Shown: positions 55,107 to 63,308 of the stretch, piece by piece
How positions within the stretch are numbered: position 1 is the first letter of the stretch
How the letters are laid out: every line of letters begins with the position of its first letter
NCBI RefSeq assembly: GCF_000196895.1
Contig: NC_014297.1
Coordinates: 434,001-498,000 of the forward strand
DNA: 64,000 nucleotides
Origin: Halalkalicoccus jeotgali B3
GTDB lineage: Archaea; Halobacteriota; Halobacteria; Halobacteriales; Halalkalicoccaceae
Direction of reading: 5' to 3'
Program-made: the position numbers and the translations under genes
Notes under the pieces: model-generated
Told to the model about the DNA's origin: nothing
The model's input: the letters and a program-made list of their open reading frames with translations, nothing else
Databases searched by the model: none

Positions 55107-55263
55107 CACGAACATACACTCCGCCTTGTAGATAGTCAATCTTACCATTAATATGTGATAGTGTCAATAGACAAAGATAATCATACGCGATAGGCTCTAG
55201 TCGGAAACCCTGCCGAAGTATCAATCAGGATGTAGTCACTTTCTTTGAAAGCAATAGAAGAAA

Positions 55264-55392
55264 TCAAATACCGTTGTCACAAGACGATTTATCTCGCACG
55301 GATTGTTCAGAGTTCTCGGGACACATTGATCGATGACCGTATTCAGCATAGGCTGTGAGAAATATTTTCCCACACTGGCTACATTCGTGCAT
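55264..55392 (-). CDS. Small zinc-finger protein, copy 2
   Basis: A 42-residue protein with the same layout as the 54939 gene: MHECSQCGKIFLTAYAEYG, then HRSMCPENS, so Cys-x-x-Cys, His and Cys are all kept and the PENS tail is identical. The two genes lie 157 bases apart in the same orientation and clearly arose by duplication. Its own tail after PENS is shorter and differs. Confidence 0.62.
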   Translation of the reverse strand: MHECSQCGKIFLTAYAEYGHRSMCPENSEQSVRDKSSCDNGI

Positions 55393-55637
55393 AGCTATTC
55401 TAATATCACTATATCTTTCTCCTGTTTATATTTTACTTAGATATACTCGAAGTATTATTAACACTCACTACTATCATATGACAGCCAATTGCGAATTATT
55501 GTAGATGGAGTCGCATGATGATATAGTTATCTTACTGCCATTATTGAATTGGAAATATAGTGGGTAGTATTTGCGACTAGATGTCTACCCACCAAAGATT
55601 TATTTATATTGCTATAGTGTTGGTATATAAGTTAATA

Positions 55638-55886
55638 ATGGAGAATTACGAGGATACAGACGGCTCTGCTAACAGTGCCAGTGTAAGTATAGAAGTGGTT
55701 GAACAGCTCGCTGCTGCAGAGAACACCGATCCTCGCGATCTCCCTCCTCTCTTTCCTATAATTGACCTTGAGCTCCTCGATACATTGATTGAATCTGGAT
55801 CGTCTAATATTATGGTTTGCTTCTCAGCTAATGGTCATAACATTACTGTCGTTGGTGATGGAACAGTTAATATTACACCGCGATAG
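55638..55886 (+). CDS. HalOD1 output-domain protein
   Basis: An 82-residue single-domain protein. The sequence SVSIEVVEQLAAAENTDPRDLPPL and the following IIDLELLDTLI match the HalOD1 domain, a haloarchaeal output module of signal-transduction proteins usually attached to sensors. ATG 55638 has a TATA-like TTTATATT about 30 bases upstream. The frame is open from 55581, but the upstream part is unlike the domain. Function as a stand-alone output domain is unknown. Confidence 0.7.
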   Translation: MENYEDTDGSANSASVSIEVVEQLAAAENTDPRDLPPLFPIIDLELLDTLIESGSSNIMVCFSANGHNITVVGDGTVNITPR

Positions 55887-55921
55887 ATGAATTGTGTCTA
55901 TGATTACTTGTAGTTATTGTT

Positions 55922-56281
55922 CTATGGCAATTTATCTTGAATAATGGTATGTTCCCACTTTTTTGTCGTTGTTAACAGGTCTTGCAGATCGTTATGGTCT
56001 CTTACTAATACAATTTCTTCGCTTTCTGAGTCATAGCTGATAAAGCCCATATCGACCAGCTTTGGAAGATCGACATGATGAAGGTGTGTCAATAACTCTA
56101 CTTCTGTTACGTCTTTGCCGACTGCTTCACCGAGAGTACAAAGTTCTGTAACCAGCTTATCAAGCGTGATTTCCTTTTGTTCTATTAGTAGATAGAGAGT
56201 CCATCGTCTATAGTGCGGCGTCAGCGTTCGTAGCACATCATCAAGCTCTGTCTCTTTGGTTGTGTTTGTCATTGTTTTCAT
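55922..56281 (-). CDS. Winged-helix DUF7344-like regulator
   Basis: A 119-residue protein with a winged helix-turn-helix pattern (LDDVLRTLTPHYRRWTLYLL, then helices to LPKLVDMGFISYDSESEEIVLV, a typical wing). The pattern ELDDVLRTLTPHYRRWTLYLL with HYRR resembles haloarchaeal DUF7344 transcription factors as I recall them. M1 or M4 could be the start. It is convergent with the HalOD1 gene, and its stop and start lie close to the beta-helix gene (five bases). Confidence 0.72.
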   Translation of the reverse strand: MKTMTNTTKETELDDVLRTLTPHYRRWTLYLLIEQKEITLDKLVTELCTLGEAVGKDVTEVELLTHLHHVDLPKLVDMGFISYDSESEEIVLVRDHNDLQDLLTTTKKWEHTIIQDKLP

Positions 56282-56285
56282 TCTC

Positions 56286-57509
56286 CTATTCTAGGGGTCG
56301 AAGGGCGATCTGCAACCCTCGCCGGCGCTCTTCATCCAGCAACGGCTTGCCTGCCAACGGCGCATCCAGATTCACCGGCGCCCCCACTCCCGGCTCATGC
56401 GGCGTTCCCACCCCATACTGGTTGTTCGCGAACGTCCAGTCCACCCACTCCTCGCCCACGTTCACCTGGCGATACGGCACCGGCTCGTAGCCCTCGTTCG
56501 CCACGTTCGCCACCGGCTCCGACCCCTCGATCTCATGCATGAACCGGTTGTTCTCCGTTACATACTCGTCTTCCGGATACCCACGGAACACGATCGCCTG
56601 GGCGTTCTGGCCCTGAATATTCTCCGTGAACGCGAACGTACACCGGCGGACTTCCACTCGATCGCCCGCCGTCAAATTCCCTTCATCCCCGTTCTCCGCC
56701 AGCGTATGCATATCCACCGCGTGCGACGTTGTGATCGGCCCGAACACCGAGTCCTCGAGCGTATACCCACACTCGGGATGGCCGAACCCGCTAATCGCGT
56801 GGCGCGTCGCGTTGAAATAACTCATCTCGATCCGCGGATGCCCGTTGAAAATGTCGATGACATACCCTGCTCCCACCATCATGCAATCATGTCCGTAGAT
56901 ATGATGGATATGTGGCGAGACGGGGAGTGACGCCGCCCCGACCGCAATCGCCTGGACGGGCCAGCCGTAGAGCTCGCAGTTATCGATCTCAATCTCGTCG
57001 CTCACCAGGCGGAGCCCACGAGCATAGCGCTCCTGGCGCATCGCCTGGCGATCGGCGTACGTCGCGCCATCGTCCAACGGGATATACCCTGGGTACGCAG
57101 GATTGTCGTTGTAATCGTAGAACGGCCCACGGTAGCGCACGCCGCTGATACGAGCATTCCCGCGAACGGTGATCACGCCACGACCGTTCGACCCGCCGTC
57201 CCAGGCGGGCGAATCGGCACCGCGATCGCTCGTATAGAGGAGGGCACCGGGTGAGCCGTCGTCCCCGCGATCGGAGATGATCGTCTGATCGGCGAGTTCG
57301 TAATCCCGTCCTGAGAGGTCGATGCGAGTATGGCCTTCGATGCCGATGACATCGGCGGTGCTGTTGAGTGCACTGACGAACGCGTCCTGGTCGTCGACGA
57401 TGACGTCGGCGTCGTCGAGGCTGATGTCGGCGTGGTAGCCGGTGCCGCCGGCGATTGGGCGATCGTGAAGGGCTTCTTGGATGCGTTGGTTGGTGAAGTA
57501 GTCTGGCAT
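56286..57509 (-). CDS. Right-handed beta-helix (pectin-lyase-like) protein
   Basis: A 407-residue protein whose middle (about residues 110-320) consists of repeating short beta-strands (GVITVRGNARISGVRYRG, VSDEIEIDNCELYGWPVQAIAVG, IEMSYFNATRHAISGF, VRRCTFAFTENIQGQN), the pattern of a parallel beta-helix as in pectate lyases and related carbohydrate-active proteins. No signal peptide or lyase active site is recognised. It is GC-rich, in contrast with the low-GC neighbours, and followed at 57565 (in gene order, preceded) by a Tat-exported gene on the same strand. Confidence 0.72.
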   Translation of the reverse strand: MPDYFTNQRIQEALHDRPIAGGTGYHADISLDDADVIVDDQDAFVSALNSTADVIGIEGHTRIDLSGRDYELADQTIISDRGDDGSPGALLYTSDRGADSPAWDGGSNGRGVITVRGNARISGVRYRGPFYDYNDNPAYPGYIPLDDGATYADRQAMRQERYARGLRLVSDEIEIDNCELYGWPVQAIAVGAASLPVSPHIHHIYGHDCMMVGAGYVIDIFNGHPRIEMSYFNATRHAISGFGHPECGYTLEDSVFGPITTSHAVDMHTLAENGDEGNLTAGDRVEVRRCTFAFTENIQGQNAQAIVFRGYPEDEYVTENNRFMHEIEGSEPVANVANEGYEPVPYRQVNVGEEWVDWTFANNQYGVGTPHEPGVGAPVNLDAPLAGKPLLDEERRRGLQIALRPLE

Positions 57510-57564
57510 GAGTGTTGTATGGTGTGGGTTGGTCTGAGGTAGTGTTGGAGTGCGATTTCAGCCG

Positions 57565-58233
57565 TTAGAGGTGAGCGTCCTCGTGGGCGGCGACGTGCAG
57601 ATCGAAGTAGTAGTACCAGTAGCGGTTACTCTCGTATCCGGGTTTCGCCCCACCGTAGAGCTCAAGGCCGTCGCGACTCTGACTTTCCCATCCGCTCCAC
57701 GCGCTGCGTCGCAGCGGGAAGCCCCCGTCGCGCGTGAGGAGGTACTCGCCGGGCTCAAGGGCCATATCGAGGTCGATCTCGTTGATCCCGGCGTCGACCG
57801 TAATATCACGTTCCTGGACGGGATCGAACTGGTTGTTGCCGTCATAGTTGGCGACGACGGCGGTGAAGGTACCGGATTGGTCGGCATCGACGGTGGCGCT
57901 GCCGAGATGGATGGGGTGGTCGGTTTCGAAGTGGATGCCCCAGCGGCTGGCGCCGTGTTGTTGGCCACGGACGGCGGAGCCGATGCGGCGGGCGGGGAAT
58001 TCGAGGGCGTCGGCAGCGCGTTCGAGGCGCCCGAGGACCTCGTCGAACGCGCGGAGGTCGACGTTCCCCTCGGTGGCGTTTTCGAGTTCGACGACGGGGT
58101 CGGTGGGTTCAGGTGAGGTTTGTGCGGCGGCGGTGGTGGTGGCGAGGCCGGCGGCGCCGAGAGCGCCGATGAAGGTACGGCGGGTCCAGTGATGATTCGA
58201 GTCGGTGGTGTCTGCGGGGGTTTGGTCAGCCAT
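57565..58233 (-). CDS. Tat-exported protein of unknown function
   Basis: A 222-residue protein with a twin-arginine signal (TRRTFIGALGAAGLATT) that ends near AAAQT. The mature part is mostly beta: IHFETDHPIHLGSATVDADQ and GTFTAVVANYDGNNQFDPVQ, suggesting a jelly-roll or Ig-like fold. ATG 58233 is preferred over 58260. It heads a two-gene unit with the beta-helix protein 55 bases downstream. I do not recognise the family. Confidence 0.68.
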   Translation of the reverse strand: MADQTPADTTDSNHHWTRRTFIGALGAAGLATTTAAAQTSPEPTDPVVELENATEGNVDLRAFDEVLGRLERAADALEFPARRIGSAVRGQQHGASRWGIHFETDHPIHLGSATVDADQSGTFTAVVANYDGNNQFDPVQERDITVDAGINEIDLDMALEPGEYLLTRDGGFPLRRSAWSGWESQSRDGLELYGGAKPGYESNRYWYYYFDLHVAAHEDAHL

Positions 58234-58761
58234 ATCTACGATTTGTGAAAGTAGAGACACACATATATTTTTAATCTGACTAAGGTCTCACTAAGGCGGT
58301 TACTAAGTGGTAACGTTGATCTCGACGGGGAGAAATAATCGCGTTTCAACAATACTAACAGCAATTTTAGCACTTCCTGTCAAGAAGAACTAATTGGTCG
58401 AGATAATCGCTATGCAACCAATTTACTCTCTATCAGCCGTAGGAATAACAATCACTCCTCTATCACTCTCCGTATCAATTACCTGTACCACATCGACTAA
58501 TTGATATCTAGAATTCTCTTATTATGTTAGCTATATAAAATGGAAAACAGCTGTGCGGCTACAGTGCGGTCCGAAACAACGTTCACCGATAGGGCGGATT
58601 TTGCTTGGTATCAGACGACAGTTATTGCTCTTGCTCCCGTCTATATCGTTGTGATGCTGACTCTTCAAGTGTTATTAGAACGATAGAGATTAAACTAGCT
58701 AAGAATAAGCAAAGGACCATAGTTCAAAGAAAGAGGAAAAGTTACCGCCGATGCAATCTGA
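58234..58761. other. AT-rich intergenic region without a supported gene
   Basis: About 530 bases between the start of the Tat-protein gene and the stop of the FtsX-like gene, low in GC. An open frame at 58605-58796 on the plus strand is basic and lacks haloarchaeal character. No repeat or RNA gene is recognised. Confidence 0.5.
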
Positions 58762-61700
58762 TTATCGAGATTCGTTCGGCTGACCCGTATCACTAGCCCC
58801 TGCATGGGGGTTGTTAGTTGATGTACCGGACCACATAGCGGTCGGTGAGAGGCGCAAAATGGGAAGAACTGCGAGTGCAGCGCTACAAACGGCGATCACT
58901 ATAGCACCAGCAAGTGATAGGAGAATGATTCCTGGTGGAACGTCAGTCATCAATTGAACACCAAAGACGCTCAGTAGGCCTAAGGCATTCAGAATGACGA
59001 GTGCGATAAGTGCACCCATTGCTGCGAGAACAACGGCTGGAATGGCCAGTTTGCAGGCATCAGTGACGATAATACGCAACACCCGCATTCGACGTGCTCC
59101 TGTGGATCGGTAGACCGCGATCGCCTTCCGGCGAGCATGAACTGCTTGCGTAAACGCTGCTGTTGTACTGCCGATCGTCATCAGACCGGCAAGAACGATC
59201 ATTGTCGCAAACAGTATCTGAATATTGCCTACGGTATTCTCAATGACCTGACCTAGCGCTGCGCCCGACTGGTATTGTGCTCCATCAGGGATCTGTTCGA
59301 GGGCGAACTCACCATCAAGTACTTCGTAGGGTTCTGTTGCGATCGTTTCCTCGTCTGCAGTCACTTCGATCTCGTATTCACCGGGAGGTATCTGCTGATC
59401 TGATTCACCAAGCGTCCGTTCTATCGTCCTGGATTCACCTGAAGCGAGTGTCACCGTTCGACCTTGCTCGCCGGTTGGTGATGACACACTGATGTCTTGT
59501 GTTCGGTCGACCGACCAGTGATTCATCAGTGTCACCGTTGTCTCAGGAGTGGTATTTGGCGTTCCTGTTCGTGGATCTACTGTAACGGTTGCTCCAAGTA
59601 GACGTTGCTGACCCTCTATAACCTGTATTTGGTGGTCGACTTCATCTTGACCGGCTGCCGTCGCTGTGAGATTGTACTCGCCTTCATTTTCCGGAAGTTC
59701 GACACGAGCTATCCCATTGGCGTTAGTCGTAGCTTCAGTGCCATCAATAGAGACGGTCGCATCCGAGACTGGTTCCTCGGTTGATGTCGTCACCGGGACG
59801 AGAAGGGTTTCGCCAGGCGATGCGTTAGCGGGCAGCGTCTCAGGAAGCATGAGTGAATCCGGAGCACTGACAGTAATGGTCCGTTCGTGACCCTGACTAG
59901 AAACGGTCTGTGACCCTGTCGACTCGAACGTATGGTTGATCTCAATTCGCTCTTCCTCATCGGGATCCAGGGTTACATCTCGTTCAATGGTTTGCTGGCC
60001 AGCATTAATCGTAAGTGTCTGTGAGACTGTCGACGATTCGTCGTTGTGCACGTGGACTGTGATTGGTACTGATTCGCCCTGAACGGCCGTCTCCGGAGTG
60101 TTTATTCCCTGGACGATACGTTCTTCGGGTGGAATTTGGGAGCTGTCAGGAGTGTCAAAGACAGCGTCAACGTTACCAGCAGTTCGAACGACATGGACTG
60201 TTCCCGAGTCAACCGACAGGTGATGACCGGTTTCGAGTGGGACGATGAGCTGACTGTCAGACAAGCTATTGGTTTGATAGACACCGACAATCGTGACACG
60301 AGCTACACCAGGACGATCGCTTCCACCAAGTGTTCGTGTGTCACCGATAGTCAGATCCTGGGATTCTGCAAGGTCCTGTCCAACAACGGCTTCATTCGGC
60401 GCAGTCGGCGCATGCCCCTTGACGAGTTCGGAGTCGGTGACGGCAGCGAAGTCGGAATAGTTCGCTCCTCGAGCAAGATACGGCTGCCCATCGTGTACCT
60501 GGGCAAGGACAATTTCTGGACTAGCGTCGATCCCTTCAGCGTGGAACGCATCCGCGACTTCTACATCAAGACGGCTATCGATCGGATGGGACGCGTCTGC
60601 CGATGTTAGCGTGCCGCTTTGAGTGCTCTGAAGCGGTGCGATTGCCGCCCCGAGCCCCCCAATGAGGAGAACGAGGAGAATGAAGACGGTAAGCGTTGCT
60701 CCTGTTGGAACGAGTATTCGCCAGTCCAGAAGCGTTGGCGAGAACGAGGACGGGAGACGTGTCGTAAGTCGCTGGACGAGGGGAGGATCTGAACGCTGTC
60801 CAGCATACGACTGAAGTGCAGTCGGTGGGGCGTTTACCGCTGGTCGAGCCGCGAGTATACCAGCAAAACAGCCTACTAGCACAAGTGTTGCGAGCATTGG
60901 AACGAGAATACTAAGGACAGAAGGCGTTAGCTGCGGCTCCAGGGTGATTGAGACGCCTGCCCACGTCGCAAGGGCGATCGAGAGATGAGTTACAACAACA
61001 CCAACAAGGAAGCCACTCAGGACGCCGACGAATGCAAGAAGGGTAGATCGAAGGCCAAAGAGAGAAAGAACGCGAAGGGGTGTTCCACCAGTCGAACGGA
61101 TGATTTCAATCGTCTCGATCCGTTCGCGGACGCTGATACGAGTCACACTATACAGAACAACCAGAATAATGACTGCGCCGGCAGCGGTCGCGACCGCTAG
61201 GAGCTGTAACACCTCGTGCATCCCTGCAAGGAGAAGCACGAGCGCCGAGATCAGTGGGACACCCATATCGGATTGGCCAGATGGGAAGAAGGAGGTAAAG
61301 TCTCCAGTCATTGTGCCACCGCTTTCAATAGTTATTGCCTCTGTGGGACCGAGTGTTTCAACCGTTGAACTGGAGGCCGTATACCACCAGGAAGGGAAGA
61401 TCGTCTTTTCCTCCTGCGGTATTGCCGTAACTGTCGTCGTCTCTTGTTGCCCCTCAAATTCTATTGTCTGTTCGTTGGAAACGGGACCGGAGACAGTCTC
61501 TGGATCGCCCGGTGGTGGAATAGTCGCCGTCTGCCATGATGTCGTCGCATCAGCAAGTTCACTTGGAGCATTTGGTGGGATTCCAATGACAGTGTGCTTT
61601 ATTCCATTTTCATCCTCGACAGTTGCAACTGGGAAGACAATCGCATCATCGCCAGCGGCTTCTTCGGCGTTAGCTAACGAGTCATGATGGGTAGCGGTCG

Positions 61701-61860
61701 TGGAGGTCGCTAAATCACTGCTAACGGTCGTGATGTGCGTCCCTGCAGTTAGGAGCAGCAGTGTCGTACCAACAAGAAATGCAGTGCTAACTGCAACGAT
61801 GACGACTGTTAGCCAGTCCCGACGTGACCATTGTCGGAGGAGAATGCGTTGATACCCCAT
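58762..61860 (-). CDS. FtsX/MacB-type ABC permease with Ig-like extracellular domains
   Basis: A 1032-residue permease. A helix at 16-38 anchors the N-terminus, followed by an extracellular region to about 205, and FtsX-type helices at about 205-345. A second extracellular region, about 395-860, follows a further helix and includes CARDB/Ig-like segments: GESVPITVHVHNDESSTVSQTL, PGETLLVPVTTSTEEPVSDATVSIDG and STATTNANGIARVELPE-type strands. The final FtsX-type helices are at about 885-1005. The adjacent ATPase gene (119 bases upstream) completes a MacB-like transporter that may export or remodel a lipoprotein or peptide. AT-rich codon use. Confidence 0.8.
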   Translation of the reverse strand: MGYQRILLRQWSRRDWLTVVIVAVSTAFLVGTTLLLLTAGTHITTVSSDLATSTTATHHDSLANAEEAAGDDAIVFPVATVEDENGIKHTVIGIPPNAPSELADATTSWQTATIPPPGDPETVSGPVSNEQTIEFEGQQETTTVTAIPQEEKTIFPSWWYTASSSTVETLGPTEAITIESGGTMTGDFTSFFPSGQSDMGVPLISALVLLLAGMHEVLQLLAVATAAGAVIILVVLYSVTRISVRERIETIEIIRSTGGTPLRVLSLFGLRSTLLAFVGVLSGFLVGVVVTHLSIALATWAGVSITLEPQLTPSVLSILVPMLATLVLVGCFAGILAARPAVNAPPTALQSYAGQRSDPPLVQRLTTRLPSSFSPTLLDWRILVPTGATLTVFILLVLLIGGLGAAIAPLQSTQSGTLTSADASHPIDSRLDVEVADAFHAEGIDASPEIVLAQVHDGQPYLARGANYSDFAAVTDSELVKGHAPTAPNEAVVGQDLAESQDLTIGDTRTLGGSDRPGVARVTIVGVYQTNSLSDSQLIVPLETGHHLSVDSGTVHVVRTAGNVDAVFDTPDSSQIPPEERIVQGINTPETAVQGESVPITVHVHNDESSTVSQTLTINAGQQTIERDVTLDPDEEERIEINHTFESTGSQTVSSQGHERTITVSAPDSLMLPETLPANASPGETLLVPVTTSTEEPVSDATVSIDGTEATTNANGIARVELPENEGEYNLTATAAGQDEVDHQIQVIEGQQRLLGATVTVDPRTGTPNTTPETTVTLMNHWSVDRTQDISVSSPTGEQGRTVTLASGESRTIERTLGESDQQIPPGEYEIEVTADEETIATEPYEVLDGEFALEQIPDGAQYQSGAALGQVIENTVGNIQILFATMIVLAGLMTIGSTTAAFTQAVHARRKAIAVYRSTGARRMRVLRIIVTDACKLAIPAVVLAAMGALIALVILNALGLLSVFGVQLMTDVPPGIILLSLAGAIVIAVCSAALAVLPILRLSPTAMWSGTSTNNPHAGASDTGQPNESR

Positions 61861-61979
61861 TTAGTCGCTCTTTTGGCTTTGATGTTGCTCGTCGATGCAA
61901 GAGACATACTGTTCATTACTGTTGGCAACCCCGTAGCGACGAACAGTGGCCGTGAGTATCTTCAGATACAGAAAAACCA

Positions 61980-62675
61980 TTAGTGAAGACTGGGTGGTGT
62001 TGAAAGTTGAGCCGATGACTGCTCGGTGAGCGCGCCGTCGTCAAGAATGAGAACTCGATCGAACCGATCTGCAAGACGGCGATCGTGGCTTATGACGACA
62101 AGTGCCATTTCTGTGCGGTCCCGGAGGTCAAATAGGAGATCAAGAACCTGAGCTGCTGTCTCAGGATCGAGCTGGCCAGTCGGCTCGTCAGCAAGAATAA
62201 CGTCAGGTTGGTTCGCCAATGCCCGTGCAATGGCGACGCGCTGTTTTTCACCGCCACTAAGTGTAGCTGGATATTGGTCGGCCAGATCGGTGATGTCTAA
62301 GGCGTCAAAGAGAGTATCCAGCCAGTCTTCGTCACGTTTACCTCGATGATCTTGAGGGACGGCAGCATTCTCACGTGCGGTTAGATCATCAATGAGTCGA
62401 AAGTCCTGAAAGACGAATCCGACCGTTTCGCGTCGAATCCGGGCTCGTGTGCGCTCCGAACTCTCGCTAACATCGTGTCCGTCGACGACGAGTGTCCCTG
62501 CAGTGGGCGAATCAAGTAACCCCAGTACGTTGAACAGAGTTGTCTTTCCAGATCCGCTCGGCCCTTGGATTAGAGTACTACTGTCGCGGTTGATCTGAAT
62601 AGAAACTCCATCCAGAATTTCGTCCCCTCCTCGCTGGATAAGTAGTCCATCCGCTTGGAGTAGTGCCTGGTTCAT
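61980..62675 (-). CDS. MacB/LolD-type ABC transporter ATPase
   Basis: A 231-residue ATPase. Walker A GPSGSGKT at residues 38-45, Q-loop Gln in VGFVFQDF, signature LSGGEKQR and Walker [13 protein letters not shown], and the H-loop in VISHDRR. The LolD/MacB group is indicated by the [15 protein letters not shown] and [16 protein letters not shown] stretches. It is 119 bases before the FtsX-like permease gene on the same strand. Confidence 0.9.
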   Translation of the reverse strand: MNQALLQADGLLIQRGGDEILDGVSIQINRDSSTLIQGPSGSGKTTLFNVLGLLDSPTAGTLVVDGHDVSESSERTRARIRRETVGFVFQDFRLIDDLTARENAAVPQDHRGKRDEDWLDTLFDALDITDLADQYPATLSGGEKQRVAIARALANQPDVILADEPTGQLDPETAAQVLDLLFDLRDRTEMALVVISHDRRLADRFDRVLILDDGALTEQSSAQLSTPPSLH

Positions 62676-62927
62676 TCGTATGTATTGTTAGACGGGGAGC
62701 TATGTATATTTGTTGACCAATATAGTCAATGTTCTTGAAGGTTTCCTACATCAATTTAATTCAGCCGCTACGGTATAAGAGCAGTTTCGAATCAGACTAA
62801 TCAGTTTTGAATTGTTTTGAGTAATTTATAGAATTTAGCAGTAGTTGTTGTGATTTAGGTGGATTCCTAATTAAGCAATAACCGCGCGCCTGAACAACTC
62901 CTAAGGTAGTCGGTTCGGATCAACGAT

Positions 62928-63038
62928 CTATTCGTCTATTTCGGTACCACAGACGCTACAAAAGTTTGTTTGCCATGGTACAGTGACGCGAATCTTGCGA
63001 GGCTCATCACACTCTGGACAGTAGAGTTCTTTAGCCAT
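62928..63038 (-). CDS. Zinc-ribbon microprotein
   Basis: A 36-residue protein: Cys-Pro-Glu-Cys near the start and Cys-Ser-Val-Cys-Gly near the end form a CxxC...CxxC zinc ribbon (MAKELYCPECDEPRKIRV...TNFCSVCGTEIDE). It is small, but the intact four-cysteine pattern and clean start and stop support it. Function unknown; similar ribbons occur in small haloarchaeal DNA- or RNA-binding proteins. Confidence 0.6.
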   Translation of the reverse strand: MAKELYCPECDEPRKIRVTVPWQTNFCSVCGTEIDE

Positions 63039-63308
63039 AGTATATCCCTCGATTCACCAGGCCCTGCTACTATTTGTACGCGTAAAATAGTATTGGAAAA
63101 AACCACCCGTATAATCAGTTGTATTAGACACCCTTCGTTCCGAACTATATTTCAGACCGGATTTTTGAAAATTCAGGGAGTATATCAAATCAACTGGGAA
63201 ATTAGTTGAAGGACTAGTAGGCTATTTGATTGTCAGTTTGTCAGATGTCTGTAGTTATTATAATTACGACCGAAAGAACAATAAACGGAATTCGAGAATG
63301 AAGTATAC

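Noticed and set aside
58605-58796. 63-codon plus-strand open frame
   Set aside because: Basic, low-complexity composition and overlap with the FtsX-like gene end; no support.
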